From assembly GCA_022701365.1 (NCBI GenBank), contig JAKUHH010000142.1, positions 1-64,000 of the forward strand: a stretch of DNA of 64,000 nt, written 5' to 3'. The stretch comes from Mycocentrospora acerina. Lineage: Eukaryota > Ascomycota > Dothideomycetes > Pleosporales. The notes beneath the pieces are model-generated. The model was not told the origin of the DNA. It saw only the letters and a list, made by a program, of their open reading frames with translations, and made no database searches. The translations under genes and the position numbers were made by a program. Below are positions 56,712-64,000 of this stretch, piece after piece (position 1 is the stretch's first letter; each line of letters opens with the position of its first letter).

Positions 56712-58295
56712 ATATAGGAAACGTGGATCTAGCGACTTTGATCGATACGCGATGTGTTTTAAAAAGAATGCTGGCCTTTTTGCGCTTGCAGGAGTTTTGC
56801 GAAGTCGTGGGGCTCAGTCAGCTGCGCCTTTTTACTTCATCGTCCTGCAGGGCATCTGCAATCCGTACAGCTTGTTGCGACAAGGATTAGATGAAGGTTG
56901 TAGGAATGCAATTGTACCGAGACTGAAATTTTTGCTCTGCATTCATTATGAGAAAAAGCAATAAGTAAGGGAGAATAACATTCTAGGCGTAATTGCCGAA
57001 ATCTCTGACGGTAACCAGTGCGAGAATTATGAGATTCTGTCTTGACAGCGCATTGATTCGTGCCACGAAACACCCTAGCCTCAGCAAGTGTCTTCTTTTC
57101 CAATCCTTTCTGCGCACGACGCAGCAGAACACCACAAAATGACTCTTTGCGTCACAATTGCAGCACCGAAAGATTGCATTTCATGAGTAGTATCTGACCA
57201 TAGGGTGTGGCACACGTGAACCTATTTCGAGCTGATCTGACCTCTATCTTCATGCCATAGTATCTTGCTACGAATCTTCCACTATTACACATTTGCCACT
57301 GGAACTTTCCATGATCTATGTGCAGTCTTCTCTACAGCAAGTGGCTCGCCCATTTTTGTCACCAAAAGAATCGCTGTCTTTGCTTCTATATCCACTTATA
57401 TTGTCTAAGCCTTTGGCCCCGCCGCATTTGCTTTAATATAGCACTCGTGCGCTTTTGATCTCGACTCCCCCTGCCTTTAGCCTTCTGAGCAACATCTTTC
57501 TCGAAGTGCTTCTCTCTTGTCTTTTTGAGCTCCTTACAGCCTATGATGTTCACCCTCCATAGCACTCGTGACTTTGCTAATAATTGAACATTAGCTTTAT
57601 TATCAACAATTATTATCAACAATTATTATGAACTGGACATGACATTGTATTAGCGGAATCTTCCAACAAAAGACGTTTGCGCAGCTTTTAACTAGTTTTT
57701 AAAGGTGTTTCTGTAGGCTTCATATGCTTGTCTCATCGAGAGTATCAGTATCCAGCTTGATGATCAGATCCTGTAGCTTCACAAGACCCTCTGATAACGC
57801 CATTGTAAGAGACTTATGAGAAGCTTCTTTCTGCTGACAAACCCCAGTGTCTACTTCATTAGCTTTTGGAATGGTTGACACAGCTGTCAATATACTAAAA
57901 CCTTAGCGATGAAAGCTGATTAGTTTACTCAATGACGCGGATGGTAGTCGTAGTCTGGGGGGGATTTCGGTCTGAATTGCAAGGGAATGTTTCACATATC
58001 CACACCAAAGAGGGCGTCAGAGCATGTGTCTATGATCAGTGAGACCCAATTGAAGTTTGATGCCTCCTTGAATTATCAATGAGAGGTTTTCACTGCCCCT
58101 ACTTCCATCGGACACGGAATTCAATTCGCTTTGTGCTGTGTCATCCGAAACAAACTACGAATTGAAAAATCACGCTGATTGATGTCTTAATACAACAAAA
58201 ATCTATTCCATGAACGATTTCTATCGAAAGCAGTAGTTGGACTGTGGGGTGCTCTATTGCTACTTCTGAAGGGCAGTTATTTGACACCGTACTAC
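56712..58295. other. Upstream region of the NLR gene, gene-poor and AT-rich
   Basis: 1.6 kb with no supported gene apart from a transposase-like relic at 57386-57622. The first few hundred bases carry the NLR promoter; a TATATATA stretch at 56709-56716 overlaps the start codon and is probably not functional as a TATA box. Confidence 0.5.
57386..57622 (-). mobile_element. Relic of a Pogo/Fot-type transposase C-terminus
   Basis: A 78-codon frame reads NKANVQLLAKSRVLWRVNII, then a CKELKKTREKHFEKDVAQKA stretch and a basic KGRGSRDQKRTS tail. This pattern (short KA-N motif, an SCEEL-like box, then a long Lys/Arg-rich helix) is what I know from the ends of fungal Tc1/mariner transposases of the Pogo/Fot group. 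The DDE catalytic core is not visible nearby, and no terminal inverted repeat or TA duplication was found, so this would be a truncated and degenerate copy. The similarity rests on memory of the family and not on alignment. Confidence 0.42.
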
Positions 58296-59297
58296 TCAGT
58301 CCAGCCATGATTTTATCAAATATTTTAAAGAGTTCTGAGCCCATTCATCATTGATATTCGCAGTGTGGTCGAACCCGTGTTCTCCTTCCTGTATAATAAT
58401 CTGGGGCTGAAGTCCCGGGTCGAGCTTGGCCAAGATGTCCTTTAGCTTCAAGCTGCCTTCTACGGGGACGACTGAATCATGCTTGCCATGCCACACCATT
58501 AAACCACCGCGAGGAAATCGTTAGCCATATTCCAGTCTAGAAAATGGACGTAGGGTCCTTTGCTCTTGTGAGAAAAATTGACCGACCAACCCTTGCTGGA
58601 CCATTGACCACATAAGTGAAGCACGCTCGAATTTTGGGTCAGCGGACACGACGGCTTTGCCGGAACCCGCCACTTCCGCTGCACGAAGGTTTGACATGTG
58701 TTGTGTGAAAGTATCTTTTGGGAACGGTGGCAAACCGAAGACTGGTTTCGCCACGGGTTCAGAGAAATGAGAATCACCCACGTCGAGCAAGGGATAGCTG
58801 GCTGTGACAGCCCGAATATGACTGGGATGACTCAGCCCGATCTGGATGCTAAGGTATCCGCCAGCGCTATCTCCAGCGGTGATGATTCGAGCAACATCAA
58901 TAGCGAGGTTGGCCTCTTGCTGAAGAATAGAGGGTAGTGAGTTGTGGACCCACGACCAAGCGTCCTCGACATCGTCGAGCGCATCTTGGACACTGGACTC
59001 GGGTATCAGCCGGTAGTTTGGGGAAACAATAATGGCAGAGTATCGCTCAGCAAGTTGCAATACCTATGGAGCAAAGAATACAGGGAAAAGGCTGGAACCG
59101 GAGATAAGGCCACCACCATGGAATCGGAGGATAACGGGGTGAGGTTTCGAATCTGGCGTTACACCAAGATTCTTCGAGTACAAGATATCGGCATCAATTG
59201 AATGCCCATCAACAGTCTTGTAGGTTTTCGAAAGGATGTTGAAGTTCGCAAAGCGAGAAAGGTCGTTAACATCGAATGAGTCAATAGTCGACGAGAT
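58296..59297 (-). pseudogene. Alpha/beta hydrolase (fold-3 esterase) with two in-frame stops
   Basis: The frame from 59297 to 58296 reads as one hydrolase of about 333 codons but holds TAG at 59066-59064 and TAA at 58523-58521. Family features are all there: oxyanion motif HGGGLISGSS near residue 77, nucleophile elbow GDSAGGYLS, acid in VWHGKHDSVV, and His in EGEHGFDH. The stop at 59066 sits where related esterases often have Trp (TGG to TAG); the one at 58523 is in a loop before FPRGGLMVWHG, where CAA to TAA would do. Both are CpA-to-TpA compatible changes, as made by repeat-induced point mutation. No ATG is found at the expected start: an in-frame TAA lies just above SSTIDSFDVNDL. The product can no longer be full-length unless stops are read through. 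Confidence 0.82.
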
Positions 59298-61025
59298 TTA
59301 ACGTGCTCGAAGATCGGCGGCAAAGAGACGATTGGTTAATTTGGGAGTGTTAAAAGATTCGATCAGTCACAGAACGATTAGTTTAAATTTCTTCTTTACA
59401 TATCAGGTAAAAATGTTGCTGAGAGTACTTGAGATAGACAAGTTCCCACAGTCTATTTAACTAAGCCATAAACTACTGGCCAGGTAAACTGCCCGACGGG
59501 GTACATTAAAGCTTCTACCCATACTAGCGCTCTCCGATTTTATGCATAAGCAACCTCATGCCCCTGCCTAGTTAGCGAGAGATTTTGCACAGTGAAATGC
59601 CGAAGTAATTTGCATCACACCAAAGTTAATCACACGCCGGTCAGTACACGCGAAAAACACCCTCTGGCCAATGATCAGATCTGACTAAAACCTAGTCAAT
59701 TTTAGTCGCGCCTTCTCTGCAGCTATATCCAGAAGCAAATGGTTTGGTGGACAGTAGATGAATTGCCGATTGGATCAGCACACCTCACCCCGCCACACTG
59801 ATGGTATGGTTAGCAGTTCCCTAGCCTTTGCATGGTCTGGCAATTAATCTATAGATTTGCAGATCCGGGCTTAGAAAATGCCCCGTTGATTACATTTCTG
59901 TTATTCAAGCGACCGTACCCGTGTGGAAGCTGTACTTGAGACCTTAGGCTCCTATCGTAAATGAGGGAAATCAAATAGTTACTGACTCACTGAACCAAAA
60001 CAGGCAATTTTGAGTAATTTAGTAACTGCTAATCAACGGTTTCCAATACCAAAAACGTTACTGCTTAGTAATTACTATCTATTTAGTATTTACTAAATTC
60101 CCTTCTTCTCTGGCTCTTAAACCGATGCATTATGGCTCGCAGAGGCACTTTTGCTCGCGCATTACGGCTGCAATACATTTAGTCTTCCCATAGTTTTCAG
60201 CTTTAGCCTGTGCCAACTTTCCCTTAGAGTTTAATCTGTGTTGTCTGAGTTTTGGTATTCTCTCGTGATTATATTGCCGTCTTCCGAGTTCCTACATGAC
60301 TTTATTTTGAAGTGTGACCTGCCACTGAGCATAGCCGCAGTAACTATTTATGTCGAAATCGCTTCTGAGAAAGTGAGTTGTTGCTTAGGCTTGCTTTCGG
60401 GTTTACTAAGCTTGAGCGATCCCGCACGAATCTCCTCAAACCCAGTTGAATATGTCCAAAAGGCACCATTTCTTTGACACGGGGTCGACGATGGAATATT
60501 GGTCTGTTAGTTTCTAGTATAATATTGTGTCTATCCGATTCTGTTTTGTTTCTGAGGAGTGTTTTACATTGGAGGTAATACCATCCAGCTAATAGCTTGT
60601 CAAAGCAGGACACTACAAACATTGTTAGTTCAATCGTACTGTTCAGCGTATCATGGCAAAGCTTGCTCTGGAGAAGGTGTATTCTAAAATCCATGCGAAC
60701 TCACAGCAAACTGTGTTTAGCTGAATTTGGGTGAGATTAAGGTACCTCTGGATTGTTTCAATACCGGGCGCGTCTCTCAACTTAGCAACTGACGCTATAC
60801 GATCAAATATTTAAATAAAGGGCATTCGGCCTGGAATGAGGGACTTAAATCACCAAATTGCATTGATGTTTTTTTTTTTTTTAGAAATTATCGGAAACCT
60901 GTGTTGTCCCATTAATCCCCACAATTAGACATACTCGAGTTATTCCACAGAACATTACTCTTGTCAATATCGAGCCATTACAGTATCTTGCAAACCTACA
61001 GATAACATACAAATAAAGCCTCAGC
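59298..61025. other. AT-rich gene-poor stretch, possibly decayed mobile DNA
   Basis: 1.7 kb with many TpA steps. Palindromic TAGTAATTACTA (60066-60077) and related TTAGTA/TACTAA pieces cluster near 60020-60110. On the minus strand at about 60480-60360 the frame reads FWTYSTGFEEIRAGSLKL and KPESKPKQQLTF, which looks once-coding, but upstream continuation is lost and the neighbouring frame 60694-60344 is also open. I could not decide between a frameshifted relic and chance. Confidence 0.4.
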
Positions 61026-61883
61026 CTATATACACAAATCTCGCAAATAAAACAACAAATGCGGATGATCCCTCGCCCTCGCATCATCCGCATCTCCAAA
61101 TAACACCACCACCTTCTCCACACTCTTCCACCCAAGCTGCTTCTTATGCTGGATCAGCAACCACGCAACCCCACTCCCATGCGGCGTCCCCAGCAACGCC
61201 TTCCCATCATCTTCATCCATCGTGAAAGCAGTACCATGCGGCCATAATAATCCCTCTGCACTACCGGCCTCTCCGAAGATATCCTCGATAATGGCATTTG
61301 TATCGCTGTTTTCTATCTGGTATCGAAGGATGTATTTGATATTACTGGTTTCTTCAGTGTTATGTTGAGTATTTGAAGGGAGGGTTGGGTCGAACCACTG
61401 CAGATACGCAACGTCTGACCAGTGCTTGAGACCCGGGATGACAGGCAGTGTGTCGGATGCTGTGATTCGTTCAGATGTTTTGTAATATGATGCAAAGTTC
61501 TCTACTGCTATGAGGAGACCGTTCTTGCGACTTATAATGTTCTTGAAACTGGCTCGGAGGGAGGTGTCTACGTGTTGGTCAAAAACGGCGTGTTTAAGTG
61601 TGTGGTCGTCTGGGTCTAGGGAGAGGGATGAGGCTATATTGGCGATTAAGTTGTCTTTGTCGGAGAACTTCACATGTTGACGGATGTAGCTGTGTTGTGT
61701 TAAGGCTGACGGGTTGATGAATTGGCTTTCTGCAGAGGGGTGGGGCACTGGCATTAATGGTCCTGCAGTGGAGTCATCTGCTTGCATTAGTTTGAGGAGA
61801 TACTCGCCTTTTGAAAAGGCATCTGGGTATGTCAAGTCTTTTGTTTTGGGGGTTGGGATTCGCGATGCTGATGATGAGTTCAT
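61026..61883 (-). CDS. Lineage-restricted fungal protein, unknown function
   Basis: 285 residues from ATG at 61883 (MNSSSASRIPTPKTKDL). The frame is open for 69 more codons upstream, but that part reads like untranslated DNA. The protein is globular-looking with no signal peptide or membrane helix. The most distinctive stretch is near the C-terminus: DDGKALLGTPHGSGVAWLLI, then QHKKQLGWKSVEKVVVLFGD, ending HPHLLFYLRDLCI. From memory, proteins with this LGTPxGxGVxxLLxQHKxxLG signature occur as variable, often multi-copy genes in Pleosporales; no role is known to me. It sits next to decayed DNA at the edge of the accessory block. Confidence 0.72.
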   Translation of the reverse strand: MNSSSASRIPTPKTKDLTYPDAFSKGEYLLKLMQADDSTAGPLMPVPHPSAESQFINPSALTQHSYIRQHVKFSDKDNLIANIASSLSLDPDDHTLKHAVFDQHVDTSLRASFKNIISRKNGLLIAVENFASYYKTSERITASDTLPVIPGLKHWSDVAYLQWFDPTLPSNTQHNTEETSNIKYILRYQIENSDTNAIIEDIFGEAGSAEGLLWPHGTAFTMDEDDGKALLGTPHGSGVAWLLIQHKKQLGWKSVEKVVVLFGDADDARARDHPHLLFYLRDLCI

Positions 61884-62655
61884 GGCTAAATAGTGTTGTT
61901 TGAGTTTTGATAGTATACAGTATATAGACAGCTTGATGTTTTGAATGCGTAATTGAGATGAAGGACCCATGAGGATGACTCGAAGACGGTATATAAGAGA
62001 CATGCTAATAAAGTGTATTGTGGTGAGTTGGCCATGAAGGACTCGAAGTATAAGCCTACGTTGTGGGAAAGTAATGCCAACTTCGGCCATTTAATAAGAT
62101 GTGTAATGCATAGTGAAAACAATAACAAAGAGTCCTGGTGATGGGGAGGAGATAGAAATAAACAGTATACAAGACAAAGATCTATGAAATATTATAGATT
62201 CTTGAAATTCGATTTGGAATTTGTAAACAAAGGACAGGCCCGCTTGTAAAGTTGTGTGACGATCTCTTTCATAATGTTGATGACTCTTGACTTGTACGCA
62301 AACATGTGCTAGGAGTAGGTTGAAACAATCGTCGAATAAGACATCCTTCTGTAGTGGTGTTTTACATCCTGATATGCCGTGCATCTATTGACAGACTGTG
62401 CAATGTCTCGACAAAGGGTATCAGCGATGAAAAGCTCGCAAAAAACGAGCCACCGTGACATCCGTGGATCCGAACACGACGATGGATTCCAGCATGGCGT
62501 GAGACTGGAGTATCCAAGACTCCTTCGACTTCATGCCACCGCCTAAGAACACCTCCTCACGTGATCGACCAACATCAGCCGTCTCGACCCTCTCTCTTGA
62601 ACTCATTTCTTCGTCAATCGTAACAATGGTAACATCTTCCATCCGCAGCTCCCAC
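61884..62655. other. Intergenic, no gene seen
   Basis: 772 bp between the start of the 285-residue gene and the stop of the NAA38-like gene. AT-rich with TATATA pieces near 61918-61925 that could act as the promoter of the former. ORFs lack motifs. Confidence 0.5.
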
Positions 62656-63070
62656 TCATAACGTCACTCTGCTCTTTTGCCCCGGCATTGTGCTCTCTTC
62701 AAACTCAATCTTTGTGATGTGTTGACCCGGCACAACTATGAGGCCAACATACCGGCTATTCCAAGGCACACTAGCAGACGGATTGCCAGACTCCTCGATG
62801 GCTTTGCGAATGCTCTCTGTGGAAGGTGCACGATACTCGTAAGCGAGTGAGAGGATGATATTACGATCCTTGGATTGTTAGACACCGAGTTTCAATTTAC
62901 TCCAAGAATTTCAACCCTCAGAAAATCGCCACTTTGCAGAATCAAGTATAAGAACTCACTTTGTCAGTACACTTCATTTGCCCGCCAAAGACACGCCCAT
63001 CAGAGGCATGAATACGCAGATTCTTCCCAATGAATTGCTCGAGCCAGAAAACAGCCTCTTCGTTGTCCAT
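62656..63070 (-). CDS. NAA38/LSMD1-like Sm-fold protein (NatC auxiliary subunit)
   Basis: Exons 63070-62960 and 62868-62656, joined over a 91-bp intron in phase 0, give 107 residues. The first exon codes MDNEEAVFWLEQFIGKNLRI, then the Sm1-type motif HASDGRVFGGQMKCTDK. The second opens DRNIILSLAYEYRAP and ends with the Sm2-type strand RYVGLIVVPGQHITKIEFEE and a short tail. This is the pattern of LSMD1/NAA38, the small subunit of the N-terminal acetyltransferase C complex that modifies nascent proteins starting Met-Leu, Met-Ile, Met-Phe. An alternative, slightly longer start (ATG at 63136) is in frame. A stand-alone Lsm protein of the RNA-decay or splicing rings is less likely because those start differently. 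Confidence 0.82.
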
Positions 63071-63314
63071 GAGCGTGTTGGTCTTCCAACGCGGAAAGAT
63101 CCAGCTGAGTCGGTTGTGTCTTCTATAAATCGACATGAATGTGGGGGTGTGTTTTTGGGTGCTTTGCTCAGCCCCCCGGCGATCATTGTCGGAGGAGCAA
63201 AGCACCGATGCTTAGCGTGTTTGTCCTGTTTGTGCGGAAATTCTTAGTGGCAGGAAGTTCGAACTTTGGCTTGCTTCGCGCGCAATTCCCCCCAATCTCA
63301 TAATACCAGGTACA
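63071..63314. promoter_or_regulatory. Shared promoter of NAA38-like gene and mitochondrial-protein gene
   Basis: 244 bp between the two divergent ATGs. No TATA box; a CCCCC-rich patch occurs near 63170-63180 and GCGCGC at 63275-63285. Confidence 0.5.
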
Positions 63315-64000
63315 ATGCATTCCATACGGCGGAGCTGCTCTTCCGCGCTGCGGAAGTCAAATGACGTCTGCCTACATGTCAATGGCGCACGGCGCGCCTT
63401 CTCCCGTAGCAGCGTGTGCTCTCGAGGTTCGCCGTCCCGCCATGCACAACCCTCACCACCCACCTCCGCTCGCTAACGCAATGCCCAGGCGCTCTCCCCG
63501 TCTTCCTCACGCCCTCGACCCCCGAGCTCGGCGCCCTCCTCGGATCCTTCAACTCAAAAGTCCTGCTGCCATATCACCTGACAAAAGAACAAGAGAAACT
63601 CGTGTACAAGCTCGAAAACCGCGCAAAGCTCGAGGCTGAGCCCGTGGAAATCACCCTCGGCGATATGACACTCCCGCTCACACACATTGATCGCAACAAG
63701 GACTTGCCCGGAACATGGCGCTCGCTGCGGGACATTATCAAGCGAAGCACGACAAGAGAGGACTGGGAGAATGTTGTGCGCGTCATGGAGGGACTGGAAA
63801 ATGCGGGCCGCCATGCCAAGCCTGCGTGGCAGGAGTTGATTGTTCGGAGCCTGAATAAGAATGATATGCAACATCTGGTACTCAAGGCGCTACAGAGGCC
63901 CAAGGCCACGGGGTTGAGGTTGAACGAGCCCGGTGTAGTGAGGCAGATATTGAGGGGTGTGCACGACAAGGCGGCGCTGGAGGGCTGGGAGAAGGAGGAG
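63315..64000 (+). CDS. Mitochondrially targeted protein, unknown function (partial, 3' end outside)
   Basis: Exon 63315-63426, a 62-bp intron (63427-63488; branch-like GCTAACG, acceptor CCCAG), then an open frame from 63489 to the window edge. The intron donor GTTCGC is not ideal, but the split codon becomes Gly and the frame stays open to the end. The first exon codes a basic, Ser/Arg-rich, acid-poor presequence (MHSIRRSCSSALRKS... ARRAFSRSSV) typical of matrix import. The mature part starts GALPVFLTPSTPELGALLGS, then helical sequence with TWRSLRDIIKRSTTREDW and ENAGRHAKPAWQELIVRSL. This suggests an alpha-helical repeat protein that could act in mitochondrial gene expression, which is inference only. 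The opposite-strand frames here are shadows. Confidence 0.7.

Noticed and set aside
52140..59297. NLR and alpha/beta hydrolase as a functional sensor-effector pair
   Set aside because: The hydrolase looks like a fold-3 esterase and not a known NLR-linked effector lipase, carries two stops, and lies 1.6 kb away with a transposon relic between.
63574..63969. Minus-strand 131-codon frame at the right edge
   Set aside because: Shadow of the plus-strand mitochondrial protein, which has a presequence and a spliced start.

Overview
The window is nuclear DNA of a filamentous ascomycete, most likely a dothideomycete of the order Pleosporales. The evidence is short spliceosomal introns (mostly 47-90 bp, GTRNGY donors, CTAAC-type branch sites), typical fungal protein families, and a succinate dehydrogenase C subunit whose residues N75, G79, H134 and S135 sit at the same numbers as the fungicide-target residues I recall for Pyrenophora and Alternaria. 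The genus is inference. All gene models were spliced by hand from the sequence; no alignment was run.

Left and middle part (1-49,000): a conserved housekeeping region. In order it holds a possible acidic C-terminus at the window edge, a single-pass membrane protein, an ICln-like (Voldacs) protein divergent from a WDR83/MORG1-like WD40 protein, the 20S pre-rRNA nuclease Nob1, an orphan three-exon gene, Tim22, a DUF4048-like protein, a GCK-III/Ste20 kinase, a very small spliced gene behind a TATA/STRE promoter, an ENA-type cation ATPase, a 79-residue orphan, a WDR89-like protein divergent from sdhC, a Rad9/Crb2 checkpoint adaptor, a GFA-domain protein, lanosterol synthase Erg7, an ascomycete-specific disordered protein, and a DUF1295-like membrane enzyme. 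Long gene-free stretches carry simple repeats, the most striking being a 16-bp minisatellite near 20.2 kb.

Right part (49,300-62,400): an accessory-looking block. An ATP-dependent DNA ligase that ends without any recognisable BRCT region faces, tail to tail with 136 bp between them, a five-exon NLR-type STAND receptor (helical N-terminus, NACHT, about 19 ankyrin repeats). Sixteen of those repeats are nearly identical 33-residue units. Beyond it lie a likely Pogo/Fot-type transposase tail, an alpha/beta hydrolase pseudogene with two in-frame stops that both fit CpA-to-TpA (RIP-like) changes, about 1.7 kb of AT-rich gene-poor DNA, and a lineage-restricted protein. The window closes with housekeeping genes again: a NAA38/LSMD1-like Sm-fold protein divergent from a mitochondrially targeted protein that runs off the edge.

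No operon logic applies. Divergent pairs with short shared promoters (Voldacs/WDR83, WDR89/sdhC, NAA38/mitochondrial protein) may be co-expressed. The strongest candidates for new biology are the NLR with its homogenised ankyrin array and P-loop micro-exon, the neighbouring ligase, and three small spliced genes that a plain ORF scan would miss.
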